NCBI RefSeq assembly: GCF_014646915.1
Contig: NZ_BMOE01000005.1
Span: 186,001-250,000 of the forward strand
Direction: 5' to 3'
Length of the DNA: 64,000 nucleotides
Source of the DNA: Deinococcus aquiradiocola
GTDB taxonomy: Bacteria > Deinococcota > Deinococci > Deinococcales > Deinococcaceae
Below, piece by piece: positions 1 through 8,876 of the stretch. Every line of letters begins with the position of its first letter. Within the stretch, counting starts at the first letter, position 1. The position numbers and the translations under genes were made by a program. The notes beneath the pieces were generated by a model, which was given only the letters and a program-made list of their open reading frames with translations, was not told the origin of the DNA and searched no databases.

Positions 1-395
1 CTGAACAGGCCGCCCGTCGCCTCGTAGCCCACCACGCGGCCGCTGATCTCGTCGAAGAACACGTCCGCGATCCGGCCGAGCGCCTTGCCGTCCGTGGTGA
101 GCAGGTTCAGGCCCGCGAGGCCCGTCTTGCTGTTCATCGCTTCCGTCAGGACGGGGTCGTCCTTGGCACTCACCACGTCGGCGGCACTGCCGACCATGAT
201 GGCGTCCTCACCGACGCTGCGGACGTTCCCGAAGGGAATCACGCGCGCCGAGTGGAACCAGCCGCCCTCGTCGATCAGGAGGGCCAGCACGTGGTTGCCC
301 TGCTCGTCGAAGATCAGGTCGCGTACACTGTCGAGCCGTTCGCCGCCGTCCAGCGTGACGATGCGGCGGCCGATCACTTCCTTGCCTTTCAACAT
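1..395 (-). CDS. PRC-barrel domain protein (C-terminus beyond window)
   Basis: The gene reads leftward and runs off the window, so only the first ~131 residues are visible. They begin MLKGKEVIGRRIV and contain two PRC-barrel-like units: one around residues 1-70 (RLDSVRDLIFDEQGNHV) and a second that repeats the pattern near residues 95-131 (GKALGRIADVFFDEISGRV). PRC-barrels occur in RimM and in photosynthetic reaction-centre H subunits, and as small stand-alone proteins in Deinococcus of unknown role. The start is set by an AAGGAG ribosome-binding site just upstream. The fold call is fairly safe; the function is unknown. Confidence 0.75.
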   Translation of the reverse strand, partial: MLKGKEVIGRRIVTLDGGERLDSVRDLIFDEQGNHVLALLIDEGGWFHSARVIPFGNVRSVGEDAIMVGSAADVVSAKDDPVLTEAMNSKTGLAGLNLLTTDGKALGRIADVFFDEISGRVVGYEATGGLF

Positions 396-478
396 AACCT
401 GCTCCTTGGTCGTTGTGTCGGACCTGCGCGGTCCGCGTGGGGTCCTGCGTGGGGTACGTGCGGCTCAGCCCGCGCGGC

Positions 479-613
479 TCAGAAGCCGAGGTTGAGCATG
501 CCGTTCGGTTTCAGGTACAGGAAGTACGCCAGCAGTGCCAGCACGATCAGCACCACGACGACGATCAGGATGCCTGCGCCGCCACCTCCGCCCTTGCCAT
601 TCAGTCGGGTCAT
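479..613 (-). CDS. Small single-pass membrane protein, 44 aa
   Basis: A 44-residue protein with a polar glycine-rich start (MTRLNGKGGGGG), one strongly hydrophobic helix (about residues 13-33, ILIVVVVLIVLALLAYFLYL) and a short tail. The start was chosen because GGAGGAGG lies directly upstream; the longer reading frame that begins at 697 adds an unconvincing leader. It lies between the P-loop gene and the PRC-barrel gene, and is co-directional with the latter. No family is recognised. It may be a membrane anchor or a small accessory protein. Confidence 0.6.
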   Translation of the reverse strand: MTRLNGKGGGGGAGILIVVVVLIVLALLAYFLYLKPNGMLNLGF

Positions 614-791
614 CTTGCCTCCTCCCGCAGTGTAGTGAGGGGGCATGGGCGCGCCGCTGAGAAATCCCGGGGGGGACTTGGGGCAGCCTTGCCTCAATCT
701 TGATCTGACGCTCGTGAACCGGGGGGACGCCTTCGCCCTCCCGTCCAGACGAGTGCAGGGAGGGCGTGGGCGCGCCCGCTAGACTGCGCGC

Positions 792-1589
792 GTGAATGCC
801 CGCGTGAACGACGACGGCACCGGCGGCAGCGGCCTGCCCGGCCTCTCCAGGGACGCCCTGCCGGGACGCCCGCCCCTCCGTGACCTGCCGCTCACGGTGC
901 TGGTCGGCGTGACCGGCGTCGGCAAGAGCACCGCGCTCGCCGCGCTGGGCGACGTGCGCGTCCTGCCGGACCGGCGCGAGGTGACGGACGCCGTCATGAT
1001 CGCGGCCCTCGCCGGTCGGCCCGTCACGGACCGCGAGGAACGCTTCGCGCTCACCGCCCGCTACCGCGAGACGCACCCCGGCGGGATGGCGCAGGCGCTC
1101 GGGTCGCTGCACGCCGACCCGGCCGTATGGCCGCTCCCGCTGGTGTTCGACGGGCTGCGCGGGCAGGACGAGGTGCAGTACGCCGCCGCGCACTTCCCGG
1201 CGTGGCGTTTCGTGTCGCTGCACGCGCCGGACCCGCTGCGCGTGCGCCGCCTGCTGGGCCGCGCCGACCGCTTCGACCGGGTGAGCGCCACCGGCCCGGA
1301 CGGCACGCCGGACCTCCGCTCGGCCCTCGCCCTGCTGAACGGCGTGCGGGACGTGTTCACGCCCGCCGAACTGGACGCGCTGGCCGCCCTGACGGACGAG
1401 GGGCACGCCCCGGACGACGTGCTCGCCAAGACGCGCATCGTGGTCAGCGAGCGCCGCAACTACGACCCGCAGGCGGCCCGCGCCGTGCTGGCCGCCCTGC
1501 CCGCCGACCGGCAGATCGACCTGGACACCTCCGTGCTCGGCCCGGACGAGGTCGCGGCCCGCGTGCGCGCGTGGACGGCGCAGCGGTGA
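792..1589 (+). CDS. P-loop NTPase, unknown function
   Basis: A 265-residue soluble protein with a clear Walker A motif (GVTGVGKS, residues 39-46) after a short polar N-terminus. Beyond the P-loop the sequence is not close to a named kinase family by eye; a hydrophobic strand ending in Asp ([10 protein letters not shown], about residue 118) could serve as Walker B. The start is GTG with TAGACT at 780-785, six bases before it, which fits a leaderless transcript. The stop codon overlaps the start of the downstream epimerase (GTGA), so the two are translationally coupled and probably act together. Substrate unknown. Confidence 0.8.
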   Translation: MNARVNDDGTGGSGLPGLSRDALPGRPPLRDLPLTVLVGVTGVGKSTALAALGDVRVLPDRREVTDAVMIAALAGRPVTDREERFALTARYRETHPGGMAQALGSLHADPAVWPLPLVFDGLRGQDEVQYAAAHFPAWRFVSLHAPDPLRVRRLLGRADRFDRVSATGPDGTPDLRSALALLNGVRDVFTPAELDALAALTDEGHAPDDVLAKTRIVVSERRNYDPQAARAVLAALPADRQIDLDTSVLGPDEVAARVRAWTAQR

Positions 1590-2674
1590 GCGCCCACGTC
1601 ACGCGCCTGGAAGGCGTTCCGTACCGGTTGCCGCTGCACGGCACGCTCGCCTGGGGCAAGGGTTCCAGCCTCAGCGTGGCCGAGCACGTCATCGTGCGCG
1701 TGCACCTCAGCGACGGCACGGTGGGGGAGGCCGAAGCGCCGCCGCGCCCCACCATCTACGGCGAGACGACCGCCAGCGTCCTCGGGATCCTGCAGCACCT
1801 GCAGCCCGCTCTGACCGGCGTGGACATCACCGACACCGCCCGCCTGGACGCCGCGCGCGGCAGCGTCGTCAACAACCACACGGCGCGCGGCGCGCTCGAC
1901 ATGGCCCTGCACGACGCCCGCGCCCGCAGCGCCGGACGTTCCCTGTTCAGCGACCTGCTCGGCCCGCAGAAGCGCGTGCGGCCCAGCTTCATCCTGGGCA
2001 TCGCCACGCGCGCCGAGATGCTGGACGAGGCGCGCCGCGTGGTGCAGGCCGGAGTGCGCGTCCTGAAGGTCAAGGTGGGCCGCGACCACGCCCAGGACCT
2101 CCTGCTGATCCGCGAACTGCGCGCCGAGTACGGCGACAGCGTGCAGCTGTACGCCGACAGCAACGAGACGCTCACCCCGCAGCTCGCGCCGGACGCGCTG
2201 AGCGCCATGCGGGACGCCGGACTCACGTACGTGGAGGAACCGCTCCCCGTGCGCCTGCTGCGCGAACGGGCCGAGCTGCGCGCCCGCCGTATCCTGCCGG
2301 TGGTGGGGGACGACAGCTGCTTCACGCCCGCCGACCTGGAGCGCGAACTGGCCTTCGGGACCATCGATATCCTGAACATCAAGACGGCCCGCAACGGCTT
2401 CACGGACAGCCTCGCCATGCTGGCGCGCGCGCGCGAGGCGGGGCTGGGCGTCATGATCGGCTCGCAGGCCAGCACCGGCCTGGGCACCGTGCACGCGGCC
2501 CTGATGGCGTCTCAGGCAGGCGTGACGGAACCGTCCGAGCTGAGCTTCGTGCTGAAGGTGCAGGACGACCTGCTGACCGGCCCCATCACCTTCCGGGACG
2601 GGTGGCTGGACGTGGCCGCGCTGAGCGGGCTGCGGGTGGACGACGCGAAACTCCGCCGGTACCGGCTCGACTGA
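1586..2674 (+). CDS. Enolase-superfamily enzyme (MLE subgroup; dipeptide epimerase / N-acylamino acid racemase-like)
   Basis: A 362-residue protein with the full active-site set of the muconate-lactonizing-enzyme subgroup: KxK at K161/K163 on one side, metal ligands D191 (in YADSNE), E217 (VEEPL) and D242 (GDDS), and K266 (NIKTARN) as the opposite acid/base. These enzymes remove a proton alpha to a carboxylate, for example in L-Ala-D/L-Glu or other dipeptide epimerisation, or N-acylamino acid racemisation. Sequence alone does not fix the substrate. The GTG start overlaps the stop of the P-loop gene. A longer frame opening at 1127 lies inside the upstream gene and was discarded. Confidence 0.85.
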   Translation: MSAHVTRLEGVPYRLPLHGTLAWGKGSSLSVAEHVIVRVHLSDGTVGEAEAPPRPTIYGETTASVLGILQHLQPALTGVDITDTARLDAARGSVVNNHTARGALDMALHDARARSAGRSLFSDLLGPQKRVRPSFILGIATRAEMLDEARRVVQAGVRVLKVKVGRDHAQDLLLIRELRAEYGDSVQLYADSNETLTPQLAPDALSAMRDAGLTYVEEPLPVRLLRERAELRARRILPVVGDDSCFTPADLERELAFGTIDILNIKTARNGFTDSLAMLARAREAGLGVMIGSQASTGLGTVHAALMASQAGVTEPSELSFVLKVQDDLLTGPITFRDGWLDVAALSGLRVDDAKLRRYRLD

Positions 2675-2768
2675 ACCCGGAGGCCTGTCACCCGGCGCGG
2701 GCCGGAGCAGGGGAGGGAGCCATTCACACGCGGTCCGTTCACTTCCCGGACCGCCTGTGGTGCCTTTT

Positions 2769-2824
2769 CGTTCCACCCGGACCGAACCCGCATGTACCGC
2801 GGGATTCCACCGGAACCCGGATCA
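2769..2824 (-). repeat. Dispersed 56-bp repeat, family B, copy 1
   Basis: Read on the minus strand, this element starts exactly with the TGA stop of the small membrane protein gene and continues TGATCCGGGTTCCGG to a TGGAACG end. A second element of identical length lies at 57050-57105, and only about ten positions differ. Each carries two related TTCCACC/GGTGGAA-type blocks. Intergenic location suggests a mobile or RNA-structural repeat. Confidence 0.6.
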
Positions 2825-3094
2825 GGCGGTGCGGTTGTGGCCGTGCAGGAGGGTGTGCAGCAGCATCGCGAAGATGCCGGTGGCGAGCAGGAACAGCAGG
2901 ATCAGCAGTTCCGGACGGGGCTCCTGGCGGTAGCCGTACGCGCCGAGCAGGTGGAACAGGATCAGGGTGAGGAGCAGCGCGGGGCGGCGCTCGGGGCGGT
3001 TCAGGTAGGCCCAGCTGCCGCCGAGGAAGGCGAAGAGCAGCGGGAGACTCAGGGCGCTCAGCATGTCCACGTCCCGAGTCTGACGCACCTTCAT
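2822..3094 (-). CDS. Small membrane protein, 90 aa, three predicted helices
   Basis: The protein starts MKVRQTRDVDML and has three hydrophobic stretches (about residues 10-30, 37-52 and 60-82), with short polar loops rich in Arg/Pro (LNRPERRP, YRQEPRPE). A GAAGGA ribosome-binding site sits seven bases upstream of this ATG, so the longer frame from 3220 was rejected. It diverges from the MFS transporter gene. No family recognised. Confidence 0.6.
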   Translation of the reverse strand: MKVRQTRDVDMLSALSLPLLFAFLGGSWAYLNRPERRPALLLTLILFHLLGAYGYRQEPRPELLILLFLLATGIFAMLLHTLLHGHNRTA

Positions 3095-3189
3095 GAAGAT
3101 TCCTTCATGGGGTAGGGCGCGACTGAATCGTTCCAGTCGCGGCCAGAACGGGATACAGTGGCCCCGAACCTCACCTGCCGGAGACGCCC

Positions 3190-4587
3190 ATGCCCACCCC
3201 CGACCCACCCGAACCCGCACACCCCGCCGCCCCCCCAGCCGACCCGGGACCGCCGGGCCACCTGCTGCCCGAACCCGCCGCGCGCCGCACCATGCGACTC
3301 TCCATCCTCGAAGGCAGCTTCGCCACGGTCTTCATCAACTGGACGTCCGGCAGCGTCCTCACCGGCTACGCCCTGCACCTCGGCGCGACCCCCACCGCCC
3401 TCGGCCTGATCGCCAGCGTCCCCCTGCTCGGACAGGCCGTCAGCCCGCTTGCCGCGTGGCTCGTCGGCCGCCGCGGCCGCCGCAAGGGCGTCGCCGTCGC
3501 CACCGCCCTCATCGGCCGCGGCCTGTGGCTCCTCGCCGCCGCCCTCCCGCTGCTCCCCGTTCCCGACGAGGCCCGAAGTGCCCTGCTCGTCGCGATCGTC
3601 GCGCTGAGCAGCCTCTTCATCGCCGCGAACGGCGCCCTCTGGACCGCCTGGATGGGCGACGTCGTCCCCTGGAAGGAACGCGGCCGGTACTTCGGCCTGC
3701 GGACCGGCGTGCTCGGCATCGTCGGCACCGCCGCCAACCTCGCCGCAGGCGCTTGGCTCGACCGCGTGCAGGCCCCCCTCAGCTTCCAGGCGGTCCTGCT
3801 GACGGCCGTCACGTCCGGCCTCGTCGCGGCCGCCATCCTCACCCGCCACGACGAACCGCCGCTCGGCAGCGCCCGGCTCGCCATGCGCTCCACCTTCTCG
3901 CTCCCCATGAGCGACCCCACCTTCCGGCGACTCCTGCTGTTCGCCGTGTACTGGTCCTTCGCGGTCATGGTGTCCTCGCCGTTCGTGCTCCCGTACTTCC
4001 TGAACCACCTGCACATGACGTACGTGCAGGTCGCCGTATGGAGCGCCATCAGCGCCGTCAGCGCCCTGGTGCTCGCCCCCACCTGGGGACGGCTCGCGGA
4101 CCGCGTCGGCAACCGGCCCGTGCTGGCCGTCAGCACCTTCCTCGCCGGGACGCTCCTGCCGCTCACGTGGATGCTCGCCGCGCCGGGCCACCTGTGGCCC
4201 ATCTGGCTGAGCGGCGTGGTGGACGCCCTCGTGTGGAGCGCCATCAACCCCGGCATCTTCAACCTCAGCCTCGCCACCACGCCCCGCGAGAACCGCGCGG
4301 CCTTCATCGCCGTGTTCAGCGCCCTGACCGGCGTGGCCGGATTTCTGGGCGGCCTCGTGTCCGGCCCGCTCCTCGACCTGTACCGCGCCCTGAGCCCCGC
4401 CGCGACCGGCTGGACGGCGTACCACACGCTCTTCACGACCAGCGCCGTGCTGCGGATGCTCGCGTGGACACTGCTGCGCCGCGTGCCCGAGGACGGCGCG
4501 TGGCGCACCCGCGAGCTGCTCAGCCGCCACCTGCGCCGCCTGACGCTCCCGCGCCCCCCGCTGCGCTGGCCCGCCAGACGACGCTGA
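3190..4587 (+). CDS. MFS transporter, 12 helices
   Basis: A 465-residue major facilitator superfamily protein. The first ~30 residues are proline-rich and cytoplasmic; twelve hydrophobic segments follow. The loop between helices 2 and 3 carries GRRGRRKG, the basic loop typical of MFS proteins, and the second half repeats it (WGRLADRVGNRP, about residue 300). A GGAG ribosome-binding site precedes the ATG. The substrate cannot be told; family members of this shape often export drugs or sugars. It converges on the phosphoesterase lipoprotein gene with only a 25-bp gap. Confidence 0.85.
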   Translation: MPTPDPPEPAHPAAPPADPGPPGHLLPEPAARRTMRLSILEGSFATVFINWTSGSVLTGYALHLGATPTALGLIASVPLLGQAVSPLAAWLVGRRGRRKGVAVATALIGRGLWLLAAALPLLPVPDEARSALLVAIVALSSLFIAANGALWTAWMGDVVPWKERGRYFGLRTGVLGIVGTAANLAAGAWLDRVQAPLSFQAVLLTAVTSGLVAAAILTRHDEPPLGSARLAMRSTFSLPMSDPTFRRLLLFAVYWSFAVMVSSPFVLPYFLNHLHMTYVQVAVWSAISAVSALVLAPTWGRLADRVGNRPVLAVSTFLAGTLLPLTWMLAAPGHLWPIWLSGVVDALVWSAINPGIFNLSLATTPRENRAAFIAVFSALTGVAGFLGGLVSGPLLDLYRALSPAATGWTAYHTLFTTSAVLRMLAWTLLRRVPEDGAWRTRELLSRHLRRLTLPRPPLRWPARRR

Positions 4588-4612
4588 CCCCCGCCCCGGA
4601 GGTGCGTGGCGG

Positions 4613-5641
4613 TCAGGGTTTGCGCGTCACGGATGCGTACGCCTGCGTCGGCACGCCCGCCGCGTCCACCGTGAAGGCCCGCAGCGTCAACGCGTCCCGC
4701 GTGAACGACATCCAGAAGAAGCCCGGCGTGTTCATCGCCTGAAACTCGCTCGGCGTGCGGCCCGGTCCCGGCCCCGTCACCTCGCCCGCCGCGCCCGACA
4801 CGATCAGGCGCGTGCCCGGACACGCCGCGTTGTCCGCCGGGAACACCTGCAGCGTGTGATCGTGCCCCGCCGCGATCACGTCCGCCCGCCCGCACGCCGC
4901 GTCACGGTACAGCGCCCGCACCGGCTCGCCGCCCGCCCACGGCAGCAGCCGCCCGTACGTGTACGACCCGGCACTCCCGTGCAGACCGTTGTTCAGCAGC
5001 GGGTGATGCCCCACCACCACGTTCCAGCGCGCCGCGCTGCCCGCCAGCGCCCCCCGCAGCCAGTCGCGCTGGGCGCGCTCGAACGGCCCGCCCGGCCGGA
5101 ACACCGGATCGCGGTTCGGGAGGTACGACGCGAGCGGCGACGTGTCCACCACGAACACCTGCAGCAGGTCCGCCCACGCCGCCCGGTAGAAGTGCGCAGG
5201 CATCACCCACTGCGGGTCCAGCCGCGCGTACCCCAGTTCGCTCTCCAGCCCCGCCGGGTCCGCCCCGTCCCCGCCCTGCACCCACGACTCGTCGTGATTC
5301 CCGGCCGCCATCAGGAACGGCACGCCGATCTCGCCGTACAGCGCCGCGAACCGATCCCGGAACAGCGGCGACCGCGCGTCCGGCGGGGCCTTCGGGTAGA
5401 AGTTGTCCCCCATCCCGAGCCCCAGGTCGCAGCCCAGGTCCCGGCACATGGCCCGCATGGCGCGCGCCACCGCGTCCTGCACCGCCCCGCCCTTCCCCTG
5501 ATCCCCCATCACGATCACCCGCACCGTGTCCGCCCCCGCCGGGGCAGGCAACGTGAGCGCCACGTCCGGAAAGACGCGCGTGGTCGTCGAGGCAGGCGCG
5601 CACGCCGCGAGCAGCAGAGGCAGAAGCAGCAGGGAACGCAT
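4613..5641 (-). CDS. Metallophosphoesterase lipoprotein (acid phosphatase-like)
   Basis: The 342-residue product starts MRSLLLLPLLLAACAPAS, a lipoprotein signal with lipobox LAAC (Cys14), so it should be anchored outside the cytoplasm. It carries the metallophosphoesterase blocks in order: GDQG in place of the usual GDxH, GDNF, GNHD, GHHPLL and GHDH. Because His is missing from the first block, it resembles tartrate-resistant/purple acid phosphatases, where GDWG-type first motifs are normal. Likely role: hydrolysis of phosphomonoesters in the envelope. TATGAT at 5648-5653 (minus strand), six bases before the ATG, supports this start over one at 5677. Confidence 0.85.
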   Translation of the reverse strand: MRSLLLLPLLLAACAPASTTTRVFPDVALTLPAPAGADTVRVIVMGDQGKGGAVQDAVARAMRAMCRDLGCDLGLGMGDNFYPKAPPDARSPLFRDRFAALYGEIGVPFLMAAGNHDESWVQGGDGADPAGLESELGYARLDPQWVMPAHFYRAAWADLLQVFVVDTSPLASYLPNRDPVFRPGGPFERAQRDWLRGALAGSAARWNVVVGHHPLLNNGLHGSAGSYTYGRLLPWAGGEPVRALYRDAACGRADVIAAGHDHTLQVFPADNAACPGTRLIVSGAAGEVTGPGPGRTPSEFQAMNTPGFFWMSFTRDALTLRAFTVDAAGVPTQAYASVTRKP

Positions 5642-5722
5642 ACCCCGATCATACGGATTCGGGGGACGCCCGTTCACGGCCCGGCCATCCCCCGAATGAA
5701 ACGCAGCGCAGCAGGCCCCGGA

Positions 5723-6409
5723 TCAGACGCCCGTGGCAGCCACCGCGCCCAGCAGTGCCAGCGGGGCCGTCTCGGCCCGCAGGATGCGCGGCCCGAGCGT
5801 CACGGACACGAAACCCGACGCGGTCAGCGCCGCCACCTCCGCATCCGAGAACCCGCCCTCCGGGCCGCTCACGAACGTCACGGGCGCACTCCAGTCGAGC
5901 GAGTCCGTAACGCGCGCCGCGCTCCCCGGGTGCGCCAGGAACCCCTGCCCGTCCAGCACGAGTTTCGACACCGGGATGGGGGCCAGCACGTCCGGCGTCA
6001 CGGCCCGCCGCGACTGCTTGCTCGCCTCGGCCGCCACGCGCCGCAGCCGCACCAGCTTCGCGTCCCCGATCTCCGGCACGTCCGCGTACCGCGTCTGCAG
6101 CAGCTGCACGCGCGCCACCCCGAGTTCCGTCGCGGCGCGCACCACGTCACTCAGCTTGTCTCCCTTCAGCAGCGCGACGGCCAGCGTGACCGGCTGCGGC
6201 GTCTCGCGGTCGTTCTCGACGCGTTCGCCCAGCTCCAGCATCGCGCCGCCCTCGTCCAGCCGGATCACGGTCGCGCGCGCCTCGCCGCCCTCCCCGTCGA
6301 ACACCTGCACCTGAGCGCCCACCCGCAGCCGCAGCACCCGCAGGTGCTGACTTTCCTGCGGGTCGAGCGGCATCACGCGCGCCAGCGCCGGGACCTTCAC
6401 GCGGTGCAC
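5723..6409 (-). CDS. rsmE: 16S rRNA (uracil-1498-N3)-methyltransferase
   Basis: A 228-residue SPOUT-class enzyme that methylates U1498 of 16S rRNA using S-adenosylmethionine. The N-terminal PUA-like part is followed by the knotted SAM-binding domain with its signature run of blocks: KGDKLSDVVRAATELGV, RVAAEASKQSRR, SGPEGGFSDAEV and LGPRILRAETAPL. Length is normal for the family. The start is GTG, four bases after the prmA stop, so rsmE and prmA form an operon of two translation-apparatus methyltransferases. Confidence 0.95.
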   Translation of the reverse strand: MHRVKVPALARVMPLDPQESQHLRVLRLRVGAQVQVFDGEGGEARATVIRLDEGGAMLELGERVENDRETPQPVTLAVALLKGDKLSDVVRAATELGVARVQLLQTRYADVPEIGDAKLVRLRRVAAEASKQSRRAVTPDVLAPIPVSKLVLDGQGFLAHPGSAARVTDSLDWSAPVTFVSGPEGGFSDAEVAALTASGFVSVTLGPRILRAETAPLALLGAVAATGV

Positions 6410-6412
6410 GGC

Positions 6413-7252
6413 TCAGCGCCCGGCGTTGCGGGCCGTCACGAGCGCCCACTCGCCGTCCAGCCGCTCCACCACGTCCGTGAAGCCCTCACGGTCCAGCGCG
6501 TCCCGCACGAGCGGCAGCTTCGACTCCAGAATGCCCGTCAGCACGAGCGGCCCACCCGGCACGAGCGCCTCACGGTAATCACCGGCCAGCAGGTCGTGCA
6601 GTTCGGCGTACAGGTTCGCGACCAGCACCCCGTACCGGTCCTCGTCCTCGAAGGCCTCCCCGTCCAGCGTCCCCTCACGGAAGTCCAGCTGGCCACCCTG
6701 AGGTCCCGTCAGGCCGTCCTCGCCGCGCGTGAAGCCGTTCAGCTCCGCGTTCTCGAACGCGACCGGGATGGTGAGCGGATCGATATCCACGCCAAGCGCG
6801 CTCTCCGCGCCCAGCAGGCTCGCCGCCATCGCCAGCACGCCCGAACCCGTCCCCACGTCCAGCACGCGCTCGCCGCGCAACTCCAGCACGCTGAGCGCCT
6901 CGATCGCCATGCGCGTCGTCGCGTGATGCCCCGTCCCGAACGCCATGCCCGGCTCGATGATCAGCGTCAGCTGCCCCTGCGGCACGTCCTGCACCAGCCA
7001 CGACGGCACGACCGTCACGCGGCCCGCCTGCACCGGCTTCAGGCCCAGCTTCCAGTCCGCCTGCCAGTCCCGGTCCGGCTCGTCCACCCACTCGCCGCCC
7101 GCGAGGCCCGGCACGTCGTCCAGCGGGACGCGCCCGTCGAAGTACGCGCGCAGGAACCCCTGACGTTCCTCCAGGCCGCCCGCGCCCGCGTCCCACAGCG
7201 CGGCGGTGAGTTCTTCGTTGTCCAGCGATCCAGGCACACGGTAAACCAGCAT
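6413..7252 (-). CDS. prmA: Ribosomal protein L11 methyltransferase
   Basis: A 279-residue class I SAM methyltransferase that trimethylates ribosomal protein L11. An N-terminal substrate-recognition region (about residues 1-95) is followed by the catalytic domain with FGTGHHATT, the SAM-binding loop [11 protein letters not shown], an acidic ribose-binding VDIDP and the catalytic-site VANL. The start at 7252 was chosen because TACACT (7259-7264, minus strand) lies six bases upstream, giving a leaderless mRNA, and because the extra N-terminal residues of a start at 7351 do not fit the family. It is the first gene of the prmA-rsmE operon and diverges from proC. Confidence 0.95.
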   Translation of the reverse strand: MLVYRVPGSLDNEELTAALWDAGAGGLEERQGFLRAYFDGRVPLDDVPGLAGGEWVDEPDRDWQADWKLGLKPVQAGRVTVVPSWLVQDVPQGQLTLIIEPGMAFGTGHHATTRMAIEALSVLELRGERVLDVGTGSGVLAMAASLLGAESALGVDIDPLTIPVAFENAELNGFTRGEDGLTGPQGGQLDFREGTLDGEAFEDEDRYGVLVANLYAELHDLLAGDYREALVPGGPLVLTGILESKLPLVRDALDREGFTDVVERLDGEWALVTARNAGR

Positions 7253-7258
7253 GAGCGC

Positions 7259-7347
7259 AGTGTACCGGGCGAGGGCCCGACCGGATGCCCCGGCCCGCAC
7301 GCTGAATAGCCCACCCGTCCCGGCCACGCGGAACGGGACGCTACACT
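7259..7347. promoter_or_regulatory. Divergent leaderless promoters of prmA and proC
   Basis: Two TACACT boxes face away from each other: 7259-7264 on the minus strand, six bases before the prmA ATG, and 7342-7347 on the plus strand, seven bases before the proC ATG. Neither gene has a Shine-Dalgarno sequence, so transcription probably begins at or next to the start codon in both cases. Confidence 0.6.
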
Positions 7348-7354
7348 GCACCCC

Positions 7355-8146
7355 ATGAAACTCGCCATCGTAGGCGTCGGCAAGCTGGGCCTGTCACTGC
7401 TGGAAGGCATCCTGAAACGCGGCGTGCTCCCCCCGTCCGAGATCGGCCTGATGGACGCCAACACCACCCGCGCCGCGCAGCTCGCCGAGAAGTACGGCAC
7501 GCAGCACCTCAAAGGCAACCAGCTGAACGGCGCGGGCCGCGTCCTCGTGAGCGTCCAGCCGCGCGTGTTCCCCGAGATCGCCGAGTGGCTCGCGCAGCCC
7601 TCCACCGGGTACATCAGCACCATGGCGGGCGTCAGCACCGCGACCCTCACGCGCCGCCTCGGCACGAAACGCGTCGTGCGCGTCATGCCGAACCTCGCCG
7701 CCACCATCGGCCGCGCCCAGACGGCCATCACCGCGCCCAGGGAAGCGCAGGACGCGGGCGACCTCGACTTCGCGCGCAGCCTGTTCGGCGCGGTCGGCGA
7801 GGTATACGAACTGCCCGAACATCTCTTCAACGCCTTCACCGGCATGAGCGCCTCCGGACCCGCCTACCTCGCGGTGGTCGCCGAAGCGCTCGCGGACGGC
7901 GGCGTCCGCATGGGCCTCCCGCGCGCCCTCGCGCAGGAACTCGCCGCGCGCCTCCTGAGCGCCAGCGGCGAACTGCTGCTGCAGCGCGCCCACCCCGGCA
8001 TGCTGAAAGACGAGGTCGCCAGCCCCGGCGGCACCACCATCGCGGGCCTCGAAGCGCTGGAACAGGCGGGCGTCCGTGGTGGCCTCATCGCCGCCGTGGT
8101 CGCCGCCACCCGCAGAGGCACCGAACTCGGCCACGACCAGGAATGA
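7355..8146 (+). CDS. proC: Pyrroline-5-carboxylate reductase
   Basis: A 263-residue cytosolic enzyme of the last step of proline synthesis, reducing 1-pyrroline-5-carboxylate with NAD(P)H. The N-terminal Rossmann domain opens with AIVGVGKLG, and the C-terminal helical domain carries the family signature region ([19 protein letters not shown] ... [18 protein letters not shown]). Length is typical. The ATG follows a TACACT box by seven bases, with no ribosome-binding site. A strong hairpin follows the gene. Confidence 0.95.
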   Translation: MKLAIVGVGKLGLSLLEGILKRGVLPPSEIGLMDANTTRAAQLAEKYGTQHLKGNQLNGAGRVLVSVQPRVFPEIAEWLAQPSTGYISTMAGVSTATLTRRLGTKRVVRVMPNLAATIGRAQTAITAPREAQDAGDLDFARSLFGAVGEVYELPEHLFNAFTGMSASGPAYLAVVAEALADGGVRMGLPRALAQELAARLLSASGELLLQRAHPGMLKDEVASPGGTTIAGLEALEQAGVRGGLIAAVVAATRRGTELGHDQE

Positions 8147-8160
8147 CCCGGACCCCACCC

Positions 8161-8205
8161 GGAACGCCGGACGCGCCCGTCGATTTCGGGCGCGTCCGGC
8201 GTTCC
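8161..8205. terminator. Perfect 19-bp hairpin after proC
   Basis: The arms 8161-8179 and 8187-8205 are exact reverse complements around a 7-base loop. It lies 15 bases after the proC stop. There is no long T-run, which is common for terminators in GC-rich Deinococcus. Confidence 0.7.
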
Positions 8206-8260
8206 CCGGGTGTGAGTTCTTCGTGCGGCGTCAGGTGAGGCGGGCGTCTATGATGGCGTG

Positions 8261-8821
8261 ATGCGCCGTTCTCCTGCCGCCCTGCTGCCGCTCCTGTGTT
8301 TCCTCGCCGTGCCTGCGGGGGCCGACAGTTACTTCCCGAACACGACGGGACTGTCGTGGCGGTACTCGAACGGCGAGGTGCAGTCCGCCGGGAAGCCCCG
8401 CGTGCTGCGCGGCGTGAGCGTGATCCCGGTCGGGCACAGCGTGTACGGGAAGCTGGTGTCGGAAGACTACCTGGAGTACACGGCGGCGGGCGTGTTCCTG
8501 CGGGGCGTGCAGTCGGGCGGGCGGCTGAACTGGTACTCGCCGCCGCTGCAGGTGTACCCGGCCGCGCCGCTCGTGCCGGGCCAGGTGTGGACGTCCGTCA
8601 CGTCCGGCGGCCTGAAACTTAGTGGCCGCGTGGTGGGCACGCAGGCCCTGCGGACGCAGTCGGGGAGCTACAACGCGTTCGTGGTGCGCAGCGAGGTGAC
8701 GGCCGGCGGGACAGGGCCGGGCGTGCAGGCGTCCAGCACGCAGTACGCGTACTTCGTGCCGGGCCTGGGCGTCGTGCGTTACCAGACGGCGGACGGCAGC
8801 ACGGTCGACCTGCTGAAGTGA
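8261..8821 (+). CDS. Secreted protein of unknown function, 186 aa
   Basis: The product has a Sec signal peptide (MRRSPAALLPLLCFLAVPAGA, cleavage likely after AGA) and a mature domain of about 165 residues with many beta-prone stretches and Tyr/Ser/Gly-rich segments (NTTGLSWRYSNGEVQ, YFVPGLGVVRYQTADG). No cysteine remains after cleavage and no catalytic motif is evident. The pattern 'text-like start, beta sheet, AFVVRSE, FVPGLGVVRYQ' recalls small secreted beta proteins conserved in Deinococcus. TATGAT at 8249-8254, six bases before this ATG, favours it over the GTG at 8258. Confidence 0.7.
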   Translation: MRRSPAALLPLLCFLAVPAGADSYFPNTTGLSWRYSNGEVQSAGKPRVLRGVSVIPVGHSVYGKLVSEDYLEYTAAGVFLRGVQSGGRLNWYSPPLQVYPAAPLVPGQVWTSVTSGGLKLSGRVVGTQALRTQSGSYNAFVVRSEVTAGGTGPGVQASSTQYAYFVPGLGVVRYQTADGSTVDLLK

Positions 8822-8823
8822 CA

Positions 8824-8866
8824 CGCCCGGACAGGTTCCCGCTTCAGGAGGGGAACCGTCCGGGCG
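8824..8866. terminator. Bidirectional hairpin between converging genes
   Basis: CGCCCGGAC(A)GGTTCCC pairs with GGGAACCGTCCGGGCG across a 10-base loop, with one bulged base. It sits between the ends of the secreted protein gene and the phospholipase-like gene and can serve both. Confidence 0.7.
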
Positions 8867-8876
8867 GTGCAGGCGG

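Noticed and set aside
465..1406. Long open frame on the minus strand opposite the P-loop gene
   Set aside because: Composition is that of an antisense shadow (Arg/Gly/Ala/His-rich, no motif), and it crosses two better-supported genes. GC-rich DNA keeps such frames open by chance.
4856..7309. 817-residue plus-strand open frame
   Set aside because: It is antisense to the phosphoesterase, rsmE and prmA genes; the product is a run of Arg, His, Pro and Gln without any domain.
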